Positions 28,401 through 35,309 of a stretch of 64,000 nucleotides of DNA are shown here, piece after piece (position 1 is the first letter of the stretch; every line of letters starts with the position of its first letter). The position numbers were made by a program, and so were the translations under genes. The notes beneath the pieces are model-generated. The model ran no database searches and was not told where the DNA came from. It saw only the letters and a program-made list of their open reading frames with translations. This stretch comes from Asterias rubens (Eukaryota; Echinodermata; Asteroidea; Forcipulatida; Asteriidae). Where the stretch lies: positions 620,001 through 684,000 of the forward strand of contig NC_047076.1 of the NCBI RefSeq assembly GCF_902459465.1, in the 5' to 3' direction.

Positions 28401-31400
28401 TCTGGTTACCATTATCCAAGAAGGGAAAGCTGTTGAGTTTCTTATCATTGAAGAAAACGTTGGTCCCATCGGCTGTAACAACATCCATCCCTAGAATCAA
28501 CTCCAGTTTCTGAGGACAGACGACAAAATCTGAACTGTTACAAATTGTCTCAAGAAATAAATTTTATCAAAATTACGGGCAAAAAAAATTAGAAAAGGGA
28601 TTCTAAATTTTAGACTATTTTTTTTTTTATAGATCGGGGAGGGGAGTAAGGGGCGGGGTGAAGGGGGGGGGGGGCAGGATGAAGGGGGGGGGCAGGGGTG
28701 AGAGCTGGAAGAGGGACAACCCCAACTGAGTGATTATTGTACATTCTTCCTCATGCAACCTTCTCTTCGAGCATCGGACAAACATTAAAGCAGGAGACCA
28801 AGCCTTCTCAAATGCACTTCCTGGTAAATGAAGCTGCACAAAAGCAAACTCATCATTCAAGAAACTGCTGGAGAGGCTATCTTTGTTTCTGATTTGTTAT
28901 TTGTGTTGGACACAATCATCCTAGCACTGTGCAACCTCTGGAAAAGTGGCTCCTTAAATGCCAGCTTAGTTATATTTATTTCCATGCTTACTTTGTAGCA
29001 GGTGTCCAACGTATCACAGTTATCTCGTTTCAACGTGGCATCCCATGTTCCATCAGTCCCAGCAGCGAGGGTGTAGGTACATGCTCCTTCAAAACTAAAA
29101 TCCATTCCATCAAACGTCCTGAAGTGATCACTACTCCATGAGAGGCACGTTGCATAGGAACGAGATGAAAGATCCAATGCCTCCAATGCAGGTGAAGCTG
29201 TCGTCATTGAATGGTTGTCGAAGTTATTGGAATCTAGATAACAAACATGGATTTGAAAAATTCTTCATGAGGTAAATTGTGTACGAATGACATGATCGTA
29301 AAGGGAGCTGAACAAGGAATGCCCTGGAACAATAACTATAGAGAGTAGTATACTAGTATTACAATAGTATAGTATGTAACATTAACATTAACAAAATAAA
29401 TACAGACAGCCCGCACAGGGTGCACATTTTCACATTTTCTCGTTCAGGAATGAACAGGCACATTGAGGCTCTAACTAAAATTAAAAAATACACATGCTCT
29501 CAAACAGATTTTGAGTTTGACCGAAAACGTCTGAAAACTACCTTTTAAAGAGAAATGGCCAATGAACTTGCACCCCACCCGACCCGCCCCCGTTTTTAAA
29601 CGCCCCATCAATGCATCCATCATCATGCAGCTTCACGTGATTTAGCTTCAGACTTCTGCAGCAGGAGACTTGAAATTCATGTGGTGTGAGAAATTGCAAG
29701 GAGTCTAGCAGGAAGTATTTGATCTTTATTTGTCTGTTATACACATTACATGATTTGGATAATTTTCCGCCCGTCGCCACCAATTTATCCGCCGTTAATT
29801 AACTCCAAAATGACAGAACTGTTCTTACCAGAGAAGTGCACACACACACACTCGCTTGTCGAAATTCGCGGTGTAGTTCGCAATGTTTTGCAATACCGCC
29901 CTCATCGTTAAAGTTTGACCAAGGTTTTAATAAAAGTTTGGTGGTGGAAAAAAGAAATACCCTAGAAACACTTACCGGCGGATCTTTTTTCCACCAATGG
30001 TTTGAAGAAACTAAGTTCATTCTCGATTCCTGGGCAAAAGGTCACACACAAAAATTCATTAAAAAGTCAAAGGAATAGAGTGTAGTTCAATTCCAAAATT
30101 TTAATGGCAAACAAAATATGATATTCTTGTGTTGCTTATTATTGATATCATCATGCCGCATCAGTTTACAAAAAAAAGTGTTTAAAAAAAAAATGGTAAG
30201 ACAAAAAATTAATAAATTCGTAAATATATAAACACGGTGACAACTTTTATTTATTGGTTGTTCAGTCGGCAGTTATTCTATAACACATATCATACCATAA
30301 AAAAACTCTGGCGGGAAAAAATAATATAAACAAGTAAAACTAAAAATCTTGTTAATGCAAAATGAAATGACTTACCGTGAAATAATATGTCTTGCCGAGG
30401 CTCTATAAATAGAAAAACAAAAACCCAGAAAATTAGACCCCAGTCGTTCTTAGACTTATTTTGTGTTTACAACCAATAGTACCAACACGATGTATCGTTT
30501 TTTTGGTCGGCAATTAAGAGCACATAGGAAACAGAACACACCTTTTCTATGTAAAGCTAGTTTGAATTTAATAATAATATAAAAAGGCTTGTCATAATAT
30601 ACAATACCTATTTGTAGTTGACATTTGTTGCCTTGGTAACCAGCTGGACATCTACAGGTATCGGGCGCTACACACCTGCCGCCATTTAGACACATGTCAC
30701 CACAAATCGCTAATTGATTGGATAAAACAAACACACGTCATCAGGTGTATTGGATTGAAATTGAAATTACTTCCAACCTAATTAGTGACTGATCACTGTC
30801 ATATAAATTCCTCTGATAGTGATAAAATGTTGTACTCACGTGTCTCACAAAACACTCCTTCGTAACCATGGCAACATACGAGTATAGCTTTCTTCTGCTC
30901 TTCGCGGACAACCCTATACGTAAAGATAAAAATGGAGATTGCGAGAGGTATTCACTGAAGTAACTCTATACAATAAAATTTATTCATTGTCTTCTCTACT
31001 CTGACAACAAAATTTGTGTGATGTTTCCATTAGAATGCTTTGCCGACTAAAATTAAGAATCAGATAAACAAAACATTGTTTAGTTTTTTTTTTAAACTCA
31101 CCTTGTAACAGAGCATTTTTTCGTCCCGCTGTTGTCCAAAGATGATACTCCTAGCTTGAGACGCCAGCCTTGCAGGATGAGTAGCGGGTCTTTCGCTTCG
31201 GCACACGGTATCTCACGCCGCTGCAACACGTCCACGAAATGGGTTTCTGTTCCCGGACAATAGTGTGATCTAATTATAATAACAAAAATTACGTTGACAA
31301 TAATAAATAGTCACTTTGAATAAAAAGGGAAACTTTCAATTTTTAACGATGACATTAATTTTTGTGAATCGCGGCCGCCGCAAGAAAACCCTCCGCTGGA

Positions 31401-32120
31401 CAGCAAAACATACAGCTTAAGAGCACCTAATTCATGTCAAACTCTGGTGTTTCTCTGATCAGCAGAGTGTGGGTTCGAATCCCAAGCCGTGACACTTGTG
31501 TCCTTAAGCAAGACACTTGACCATTGTTTTGTCATTCGGATGGGACGTAAAGCCGTTGGTCCCATGTGCTGTGTAACGCATGTAAAAGAACCCAGTGCAC
31601 ATTTCGAAAAGAGAAGGGGTTCGTCCCGGTGTTCCTGGCTGTGTCTGTAAACCCTTATAAGGGGTCTCAAAATTTATCACTGCAATTACCTATCTTTCTG
31701 AAAGTTTGTATCAGCGCCTTGAGTACCTTGTTTGTTAGATACGTGCGCTATATAAGACTTATTGTTGGTTTTTGTTAAAACAATGATCTTCCTCCACGGA
31801 CTAACTGAGCAATCTAGTCAAATAATGCTTGTTCATTTGTCCTGCCTCGTAAAACATGTTTTTTTAAATTAAATTAGTGTGTTGGCTACCTATTGTTTAG
31901 AATTGCTAATGAAATAAGGAAAGAAAAAAAGTGTGAGTTTTAATTGAATTGATAAAGGAATGGTCATAGAAACAACCACAAAACAAAACAACAAAATGAC
32001 ACTCTGTCTCACAAGTACAACTTAGTTTACTCACTCAATTGCGTTCGTTTCTTGAAATCTCACAGAAACTGCAAAGACGAGGGTCAAGATGAAGATGCCA
32101 TCCTGAGGAAGTCTTGCCAT
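275..32120 (-). CDS. SSPO: SCO-spondin-like secreted glycoprotein, 5' part (29 exons, open at left edge)
   Basis: Exons read from high to low: 32120-32035, 31269-31102, 30913-30840, 30709-30608, 30402-30376, 29233-28992, 28509-28410, 27896-27738, 27338-27256, 26883-26764, 26302-26140, 25855-25615, 24764-24626, 23877-23581, 23379-22971, 22266-22029, 21476-21287, 20656-20559, 19603-19557, 19023-18682, 18289-18087, 17226-17099, 16711-16602, 15693-15550, 14948-14855, 2836-2790, 1929-1819, 1014-901, 397-275. All junctions are GT-AG and the phase carries through without a stop, giving about 1466 residues. Domain order is signal peptide, EMI, EGF, three VWD-C8-TIL modules, then LDLa repeats. This is the known N-terminal order of SCO-spondin, the main component of Reissner's fibre; mucins and von Willebrand factor lack the EMI start and the LDLa run. 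The acceptor of the 27-nt fifth exon could lie two bases further in. Thrombospondin repeats and the C-terminal knot expected for the family would lie beyond the left edge. Extracellular matrix role is inferred from family. Confidence 0.85.
1212..1440 (+). mobile_element. Non-LTR retrotransposon 3' tail fragment
   Basis: In one plus-strand frame the text reads [20 protein letters not shown] followed by [13 protein letters not shown]. This is the hallmark C-terminal end of LINE reverse-transcriptase ORFs (AFSxxAPxLWNxLP). It then runs into a tail with a 'gcgccttgagtaa' type end and 'tataagtgct'. It is a dead fragment inside an SSPO intron. Confidence 0.75.
1500..1818 (-). repeat. Two partial copies of LDLa exon 27 tail plus its 5' splice site
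   Basis: The 3' end of exon 27 with its GTGAGC donor (real donor base 1818) is repeated downstream with donor-like GTGAGC at 1666 and 1518, spacing 152 and 148 bases. The copies keep the exon-tail text 'caatccttct' next to the donor and share following intron text ('tatctataagtttgtact' type). They diverge further into the exon and have no acceptor, so they are not exons. Confidence 0.8.
1930..2789. repeat. SSPO intron with SINE pieces
   Basis: Two related copies of a SINE body are present near 1925-2070 and 2095-2250 (both with 'acaccgatgtgtgtaagc' or similar text and 'tactcagtactttc'). A degenerate tRNA-like head lies near 2345-2390 (gtggtctagttggtaagaca). No exon was found. Confidence 0.55.
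3049..3723 (+). repeat. Segmental duplication block R, copy 1
   Basis: This 675-base block is nearly identical to 5932-6608. It begins 'tccattgcctctggtcttgg' and ends near 'aacaaagcatac'. It includes the dispersed motif 'ggccttgccctttcatgaca', relatives of which occur at 14120-14270, 27640-27700 and 45780-45930. It forms the left end of the lectin cassette. Confidence 0.85.
4369..5106 (+). CDS. Secreted C-type-lectin-like/PAN protein, copy A
   Basis: Intronless frame of 245 residues. I start at the first in-frame ATG (4369) because the next residues form a signal peptide ([14 protein letters not shown]); upstream in-frame text has no ATG. Residues about 28-150 look like a C-type lectin-like domain: [33 protein letters not shown], and a final C before KRKRQM. 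The calcium and sugar motifs EPN/QPD and WND are absent, so classical calcium-dependent sugar binding is doubtful. Residues about 160-245 look like a PAN/Apple domain ([29 protein letters not shown]). Two N-glycosylation sites (NLS, NAT) and one NCT are visible. A possible TATA (tataa, 4294-4298) lies upstream and AATAAA signals near 5214 and 5228. It sits in an SSPO intron on the opposite strand. An immune or adhesive role is inference. Confidence 0.75.
   Translation: MYPARLSIILEGFIALISILGTDAIQMDCQIGWKRHNNLCYKMGSFEKDTWTKAYQVCKSLGAKLPVPPDLQGDTNFITTLLELEFDDICESPSFFKVWLGCKKLEGEMTCSADDQKDLAEKIDQPGNCQTISLCNLELNPKACDSGRRVLCKRKRQMTPRSLQCQAAFKQDDTDTKPSCLLDHTYKDIPLLHPIQCCIACHKDPNCFSFNLSGKLCELNNATISQIDAAKSVIRMDNCTTYNIN
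5717..5931 (+). mobile_element. TTAA inverted-repeat element family 2, truncated
   Basis: Left part of the same element found complete at 9552-9920. It starts TTAAAGCCGTGGACAC and is cut within 'gtgggttttctcgtta', where block R copy 2 begins directly. The junction marks the boundary between the two lectin cassettes. Confidence 0.75.
5932..6608 (+). repeat. Segmental duplication block R, copy 2
   Basis: Close copy of 3049-3723; the main length change is a T run near 6107. It lies between lectin copy A and lectin copy B, as expected if the cassette (R, lectin, element) was duplicated in tandem. Confidence 0.85.
6609..7358. other. Spacer between lectin cassettes
   Basis: AT-rich sequence inside the large SSPO intron with no recognisable exon. 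Short open frames here have no cysteine pattern, signal peptide or splice context. Confidence 0.4.
7359..7654. mobile_element. TTAA inverted-repeat element family 1, truncated at right
   Basis: Starts TTAAAGGCAGTGGACACTAT and contains the family body ('cacacaacttgtgcgacaag', 'ctcacaacttcgatgacca'). The right end is shortened to 'gtgtccagagcttta'. Adjacent to a long A run. Confidence 0.8.
8206..8943 (+). CDS. Secreted C-type-lectin-like/PAN protein, copy B
   Basis: Paralogue of the gene at 4369, same length (245 residues), same single-exon form, same signal peptide, lectin-like and PAN/Apple domains. The ATG at 8206 is chosen for the same reason. Eleven residues differ from copy A: Q26L in the signal region and ten in the lectin-like domain, including the three changes FEKD to SNKA. 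Only two synonymous changes are visible, and the last 300 coding bases are identical. The upstream 35 bases include an insertion relative to copy A; the TATA-like string is weaker here (aaaataaaacc). Lies in the SSPO intron, opposite strand. Whether it is expressed cannot be judged from sequence. Confidence 0.75.
   Translation: MYPARLSIILEGFIALISILGTDAILMDCQIGWKRHNNLCYKMGSSNKATWTKAYQVCKSLGAKLPVPPDLQGDTNFITTTLELEFDDNCGSPGFFKVWLGCKELEGEMTCSADDQKDLAEKIDQPGNCQTISLCNLELNPKACDPERRVLCKRKRQMTPRSLQCQAAFKQDDTDTKPSCLLDHTYKDIPLLHPIQCCIACHKDPNCFSFNLSGKLCELNNATISQIDAAKSVIRMDNCTTYNIN
9552..9920 (+). mobile_element. TTAA inverted-repeat element family 2, complete
   Basis: Ends are TTAAAGCCGTGGACACTTTC and GAAAGTGTCCAATGGCTTTAA, an inverted pair. 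The middle has 'catgtcatgacac' and 'tttcacaggtttgttattt'. It has no coding capacity. Confidence 0.85.
9921..10321. other. Spacer, no gene seen
   Basis: Ordinary AT-rich intron sequence ending in a C run followed by an A run. No exon or repeat was recognised. Confidence 0.4.
10322..10538 (+). repeat. 5' flank of a missing third lectin cassette
   Basis: The A run, 'cagccaccaaaacccc', 'tttgaattcctt', 'cttaaaaactgcac' and 'atgttcaaaaaatag' occur in the same order as in 7655-7870, upstream of lectin copy B. No lectin coding sequence follows; an inverted element starts at once instead. Confidence 0.65.
10539..11048 (-). repeat. Inverted copy of element family 2 plus lectin 3' flank
   Basis: 10539-10913 is a full family-2 element in reverse. 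10918-11048 is the reverse complement of about 9415-9548, the 3' flank of lectin copy B. Together they form an arm of about 0.5 kb facing 9415-9920 across a 620-base spacer. Confidence 0.8.
11049..12470. other. Large SSPO intron, no gene seen
   Basis: AT-rich sequence with long A and T runs. I searched both strands for cysteine-rich exons of the SSPO type and for lectin pieces and found none. Confidence 0.4.
12471..12861. mobile_element. TTAA inverted-repeat element family 3 (long hairpin)
   Basis: Ends TTAAAGGAACACGTTGCC and GGCAACATGTTCCTTTAA are inverted. The two halves pair over much of their length; the centre holds 'catttatgggagtc' opposite 'gacccccataaatg', flanked by 'aacacggtcgacc' and 'ggccgaccgtgtt'. 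No coding capacity. Confidence 0.85.
12862..14854. other. Large SSPO intron, microsatellite and low-complexity sequence
   Basis: Contains a TTA microsatellite at about 13348-13406 and TTATT-rich text at 13680-13760. The region 14090-14280 holds a copy of the dispersed 'ggccttgccct' repeat. 14380-14560 is GC-richer with 'gacgcggcgttgacatg' and 'gccgccgcgtgtgacg', loosely inverted. No exon seen until 14855. Confidence 0.45.
14855..19603 (-). CDS. SSPO: SSPO exons 19-25: third VWD-C8-TIL module
   Basis: Exon 19 ([10 protein letters not shown]) joins TIL to VWD. Exon 20 opens VWD3 ([20 protein letters not shown]) and ends in LRVLWDG. Exon 21 continues with [12 protein letters not shown] and the conserved [14 protein letters not shown]. 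Exons 22 and 23 are the C8 domain ([22 protein letters not shown]). Exons 24 and 25 are the TIL ([31 protein letters not shown]). The module is finished by exon 26, some 12 kb further on (2790-2836: [13 protein letters not shown]). That small exon is accepted because its phase and cysteine pattern match both neighbours exactly. Confidence 0.82.
15060..15190 (+). repeat. tRNA-derived SINE head
   Basis: A-box-like TAGCTCAGTTGG and B-box-like GGTTCAAATTC are 40-50 bases apart, as in RNA polymerase III promoters. No proper acceptor stem closes the structure, so this is a SINE rather than a working tRNA. Confidence 0.6.
15700..15880. repeat. 20-base minisatellite next to an SSPO acceptor
   Basis: About nine imperfect copies of a unit like 'tgagaaatggtgagaaacaa' begin within ten bases of the acceptor of exon 24 (exon start 15693). 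Confidence 0.8.
15991..16376. mobile_element. TTAA inverted-repeat element family 1, complete
   Basis: Ends TTAAAGGCAGTGGACACTAT and ATAGTGTCCACTGTCTTTAA are inverted. An internal hairpin 'gagacctcaagtt/aacttgaggtctc' lies in the middle. Located in an SSPO intron. Confidence 0.88.
16745..16990 (+). mobile_element. Non-LTR retrotransposon 3' tail fragment
   Basis: A plus-strand frame reads [20 protein letters not shown] and then [10 protein letters not shown] and a stop, the end of a LINE-type ORF. One frameshift lies just upstream, so it is dead. In an SSPO intron, antisense to the gene. Confidence 0.65.
17302..17466 (-). repeat. tRNA-derived SINE, reverse orientation
   Basis: The head reads in reverse: 'tagaggcag', 'gtctagtggtgctctagaat', then body 'cagtgctttcctgaatc' and 'acaccgatgtgtgtac'. 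It is the same family as 38402-38612. Confidence 0.6.
19880..20279. mobile_element. TTAA inverted-repeat element family 1
   Basis: Starts TTAAAGGCACTCAACACTAT and ends 'caaaggtgtccagtgccttTAA'-like text. The internal body matches the family copy at 15991. In an SSPO intron. Confidence 0.82.
20285..20556 (-). mobile_element. Non-LTR retrotransposon 3' tail, directly behind an SSPO donor
   Basis: In the minus strand the text after the exon-18 donor reads [20 protein letters not shown] and then LKPICF, a LINE ORF end. It begins within a few bases of the splice donor at 20558. Confidence 0.72.
20559..24764 (-). CDS. SSPO: SSPO exons 13-18: second VWD-C8 module followed by two TIL modules
   Basis: Exon 13 closes the previous TIL ([10 protein letters not shown]) and opens VWD2 with [13 protein letters not shown], the canonical VWD start. 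Exon 14 holds the beta-rich core. Exon 15 carries [14 protein letters not shown] and the C8 domain ([14 protein letters not shown]). Exon 16 is a TIL module ([18 protein letters not shown]). Exons 17 and 18 code a second TIL-like unit ([25 protein letters not shown]). A doubled TIL after the second VWD fits the mucin/SCO-spondin family. Copies of the exon-17 tail follow in its downstream intron. Confidence 0.82.
20885..21175 (-). repeat. Two decayed copies of SSPO exon 17 tail plus donor
   Basis: The donor-side part of TIL exon 17 (real donor base 21286) recurs at 21075 with GTAAGT kept and again near 20909 with GTATGT. Shared text includes 'gggcagatacatcctggcct' and 'tcacaggtaatagggcaagg'. 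Reading frames are broken and no acceptor is present. Confidence 0.82.
22530..22610 (+). repeat. Deleted tRNA-derived SINE head
   Basis: A-box-like 'gagctcagtgggtagagcac' is followed after a few bases by B-box-like 'ggttcaagttc'; the spacing is too short for a tRNA. Confidence 0.45.
22677..22857. mobile_element. CpG-rich inverted-repeat element family 5
   Basis: Ends 'aagcccggttcatac' and 'tatgaaccgagctt' pair, followed inward by 'gcgaatgcgaagcgaat' and 'attcgcttcgcattcgc'. Related copies lie at 49273-49432 and 52638-52740. Confidence 0.75.
24065..24424. repeat. 147-base tandem repeat, 2.5 copies
   Basis: The string 'aacagcactcactgtggtgc' begins at 24065, 24212 and 24359, exactly 147 bases apart. 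Units are almost identical. It lies about 200 bases downstream of the exon-13 donor in an SSPO intron and does not contain exon sequence. Confidence 0.9.
24830..25020. mobile_element. Hairpin element family 4 (AGCTGCTTAAGCA type)
   Basis: Carries 'aagcacaaaaacttgctaagc' type text at one end and 'ctaaacagctttatgagctt' at the other. Relatives are at 25230-25420, 33235-33395, 37205-37330, 59770-59900 and 62350-62480. Confidence 0.55.
25230..25420. mobile_element. Hairpin element family 4
   Basis: Begins 'cccgatttcaaagatctgct' and ends 'gattaagcagctctatag', an inverted pair, with 'gactggtatcctgctcatg' inside. Confidence 0.6.
25425..25530. repeat. Short inverted repeat
   Basis: 'gaatgaggtgcatgctggt' at 25459 is the complement of 'accagcatgcacctcattc' at 25511, with about 30 bases between. 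A strong hairpin in an SSPO intron. Confidence 0.7.
25615..29233 (-). CDS. SSPO: SSPO exons 6-12: first VWD-C8-TIL module
   Basis: Exon 6 opens the VWD fold ([19 protein letters not shown]), exons 7 and 8 continue it through [10 protein letters not shown] to the conserved GLCGTFD, and exon 9 finishes it. Exons 10 and 11 make the C8 domain (VHPC, FQACHSV, YDVCEFG, WRTQDLC). Exon 12 is a TIL module ([30 protein letters not shown]). The VWD domain lacks the longer NQxNDF stretch seen after GLCG in the second and third modules. The donor of exon 9 is the less common GTCAGT. Confidence 0.82.
28620..28715. repeat. G-rich low-complexity tract
   Basis: Runs of G (8 to 11) separated by short A/T breaks on the plus strand, so C-rich in the SSPO transcript. 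G-quadruplex potential on the DNA. Confidence 0.7.
30376..32120 (-). CDS. SSPO: SSPO exons 1-5: signal peptide, EMI domain, EGF-like domain
   Basis: The start is the ATG at 32120, followed by a hydrophobic stretch ([11 protein letters not shown]) that looks like a secretion signal; donor GTGAGT follows. Exons 2 and 3 form a cysteine-rich module that starts with HYCPG and ends with [11 protein letters not shown], the typical close of an EMI domain (about residues 30-108). Exon 4 is one EGF-like repeat ([19 protein letters not shown]; about residues 112-143). Exon 5 is a 27-nt linker. An EGF repeat between EMI and the first VWD domain is a feature I do not recall from vertebrate SCO-spondin, so it may be lineage specific. 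Confidence 0.8.
31392..31775 (+). repeat. tRNA-derived SINE with 'gcgctatataag' tail
   Basis: B-box GGTTCGAATCC near 31472 is followed by 'gacacttgtgtccttaagca', a body, and the tail 'gtgcgctatataagacttat'. The A-box side is eroded. It lies in SSPO intron 1. Confidence 0.7.
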
Positions 32121-32289
32121 ACCACCTTAAGACGGCCAGCACCCTCCTTGCAAAATAATCCGTCTGTTTCCCTCACACAATGTTCTTATTCTTTTCTAAT
32201 TCCGACGAGCCAAAGAAAAATATCCTTCTAACTATTGCTCCAGACAACTAAAATTCTTGTGAAGTTCGAATGTGGTTAGATGCAGCTGG

Positions 32290-32296
32290 TTTTATA
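32290..32296 (-). promoter_or_regulatory. TATA box candidate for SSPO
   Basis: Read on the minus strand the text is TGTATAAAACC, a good TATA match, 170 bases before the ATG at 32120. It would place transcription start near 32262. Confidence 0.5.
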
Positions 32297-33781
32297 CAAT
32301 CTGTATTCGCCCAGTCAGCTAATTTCTTGTTTGTGTAAACATTACAGACCTACGTATCTCTTACTCAATTGAGAAAACAAAAACACAGGAAGTAAGTTTT
32401 GTAAAGACAATAGGGTACCATCTGGGTAAAGACCCAGTACAAGCAGGTACACTTGTTTTCAACAGCTGTAGCTACTTTGTTTATTATAGTGTCAATTAAT
32501 TACTTTTTGTTTCTTTGTCATAATTGACTGAGACTCCCATAGACAATAGATTTTGTCAGCTTAATTAACATGGTATTAATTAAACTGTTTAATTAATTTT
32601 TACAAGCTGTCGTCTATGTAATCATTCGTATTAAAACACTTATTTAACACCAATCTTAGTGTCTTTGGCCAGATACCAATTCCATAGAGCTGCCTCAACA
32701 GAAAATTTTACACAACAATTTTCTGCTTGGCCAAAGTTATCACGACACCGGGCACGAACTATAATGTAACATAGTTTTGGGCTGGTGGTTTTATTCTGTC
32801 ATGTTTTCAAAGCTGTCCCTAGCCCTTCTAGATCTATAAAACACAACCACATTGGAGCAAAAGAGACAAAAGTAAGTTTAACAGGCCCTTTTCTTTATTT
32901 ACAATTTCACAGCAGTATCAAAAGTGTATGTACATACTTGAAGATAAATCCATTCAGTGCCCAATATCATCAAACTTATCTAAACCTCCAGGTTTATATC
33001 ATCGCCATGGTAATTCCATTCTGACATACATTCCATCTCAAATAGAGATTTGAGACCATTTTAAGAAGTGAGATGATCGAGTAGTCGATATTTCTTTAAG
33101 TGTTTTTCTTAACCACATAGTTAAGGTTTGACAATTAAAGAAACAGTTTAGAACAATTTTATCAGAGCAGTTACTGGTGTCGGCAGACGCTATAATATTA
33201 TGTACTGCAGCTCGCACAGAAAGGTTACAAGATTACTCAGGCCCAATTTCACTAAGCAGAAAATGCTGCTGAGCAAATTTCTTTGCTAATCAAAAATGAG
33301 TGCCACACCAGTGGCATCAATGCAAACTTTAAAGAATGTTGGCTGGTAGCCTGATCTGCTAAGCAATATTTACCATTGCTTAGCAAGTATTTGTCACTGA
33401 TATGTCACTGGTTGCTCTATTTGCCCATTTAACAATTCTGAAAAGAGTTTCAGGACGGCAAAAATTCCTAGTCTTCATCGGGTTGCTGCAGCCAGTGGCC
33501 ATAGTCTTAAACAAATGTTTACCGCCCCGTGTAAAGTCTCTTTGCAGTTGACTTTCCTTCAATAGCAATGGCTGCCATTACAAAAGATGCGTGTACCTGT
33601 CGCGCACAACTCTCAGCAAATCATAGGTCTTTCATTGACCTCAGTGAGGGCGATGTTTGGGCTTGTGATGTCATTAGGGGTTTAGTCTATACAAAAGTAT
33701 CTTGCTTTGTCGGTCATGAATCCATTGAAGAACGGAAACTATTTACACTCTCAGTCTGTAGTCAGTAAGTCCTTCCAAATG
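32297..33781. other. Intergenic: SSPO promoter side and MZT1 3' side
   Basis: No further coding exon was found. 32665-32745 is a small hairpin with 'acagaaaattttacacaaca'. 33235-33395 is a family-4 hairpin element. Part of the interval next to 33781 will be the MZT1 3' untranslated region. Confidence 0.5.
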
Positions 33782-35309
33782 TCACGATGCTTGGTCTCCT
33801 CCTCCAGCCTGGTTAAAACAAAGACATCAAACCTTAGTAAATTTTCAAATCATACACCACCATGCATTCATCATAGGAAACACTGTTTGAAATGAAGCGT
33901 TTAATAACCCAATAATGCAGCAAGAATCGTGCAATATAACACATTGTAAGCCACTAATCTATTAAATCGCTGTGGCTAACACTTATGGAATTCAAACTGC
34001 ATATAGCCACCGGGCTAGCTCAATGGCAAAACATCTGCTCTTGCATTGAAAAGGTTGTGGGTTCGAATCCAAGATAAAACCGTTTCAAATGCCCCCGAAC
34101 TAAACTTCAAGGCTTTCAACTTCAACCAAAACCTAAGACAACACCAAGTAAAAAACATTCCGAGGCCCTAGTTGTTTTAGAATTTGGGTCAAGAATTCCA
34201 ACGCGTTATAACAAATCCTTGGAAGAACCCTGCAGGAGGAATTTATTTCTTATACATGTAGTTTTATATTTTTGCCCCTGAAACCCCCACCCCCCTCCCC
34301 CCACCCCTACACCACCAAACATTTGAAGACGTAACACCACCTTACATTATATGAAGCCATTTCTCTGCGGAGTTCTTGTATTACAGATGCTAAGGCCTCT
34401 GGGTTTACTCCAAGCTCACATAGCTTAGTCGTAATGGCAAGAGTCTCCGAGTCTAAACCCGTCTCCAAAAGTTGTGACATTTCACTGACAGCTGCAAACA
34501 GAACAAACAAACAAAATAACATATAAAGTAAATAATAAAGTCCCCCCCCCCCATTTTTAATTAAAAGTAATTACAACTTGTGTGCAGGTTCCACCAAAGA
34601 TGGTGGTCAATTACTCATAGAACTTTGAGGTTCGTTCCGCTAAACCTCATTTTTTTAATAGTTTTACGAATCAGGAGTAGTGGTCAATGAATGACGCCAT
34701 GCAATCCATCTATCTGTTATGTTAGCGTTAATGTATATTCAAATTAGTTTTTATTTATCTTTTTTAATTAAGATTAGTTAAGAATATAAGAAGAAACAAA
34801 AGAAATTATATTAAAATATTAATATTTTAATATAATTTCTTCTTATTATTATTACAATTATTATTATAAACATGATTGAATGATTATTTATATTATAAAA
34901 ATTATAATTATAATTAAACAGATTTTTAGCCATCAAATTCAAACCAATTCCTCAACTTCAAAAAAGGAATAACAAAACAGGAATAAATAAACAAATCAAT
35001 GTTTTAAATGATTGATTTGTAAAACACAATTTAAAAAATGCTACATTTCAATTTTTGGTTATCGGTCGAGTTGGACGTAAATCCAATGCACCCATCCATC
35101 CAATGCACACTCCAGCTAGGTTGTATTTTCGGTCGAGTTGGTCAACAGGCAGAACAAACATAGGTCGAGTTGTTTTCGTCACACAAAATGGTAGATTTCT
35201 CACCACTCATTATGTCTCAATCATCATTCAAAGAATATATTTTATACTCACTGTCCATTACTTCCCGTGCAGAGAAAACTGTGTCATTTTCAGGCTTCCC
35301 TTGCGTCAT
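33782..35309 (-). CDS. MZT1: MOZART1, mitotic-spindle organizing protein 1
   Basis: Three coding exons: 35309-35252, 34491-34346, 33808-33782, giving 76 residues (human about 82). MOZART1 binds the N-terminal part of gamma-tubulin complex proteins and helps recruit the gamma-tubulin ring complex to centrosomes. The family core is clear: [20 protein letters not shown] and [20 protein letters not shown], matching LxxGLDxETLxxxxxLCExGxNPEALxxVIxELR. The ATG at 35309 gives a short variable N-terminus, as in relatives. GT-AG junctions keep phase. The third exon adds only AGGGDQAS before the stop; in another frame the same DNA is open for 18 residues, so the last exon is the weakest part. It lies between SSPO and CFAP69, all on the minus strand. 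Confidence 0.88.
33991..34080 (+). repeat. tRNA-derived SINE head in MZT1 intron 2
   Basis: A-box-like CTAGCTCAATGG and exact B-box GGTTCGAATCC are visible. It is related to the array at 52797-53669. Confidence 0.65.
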
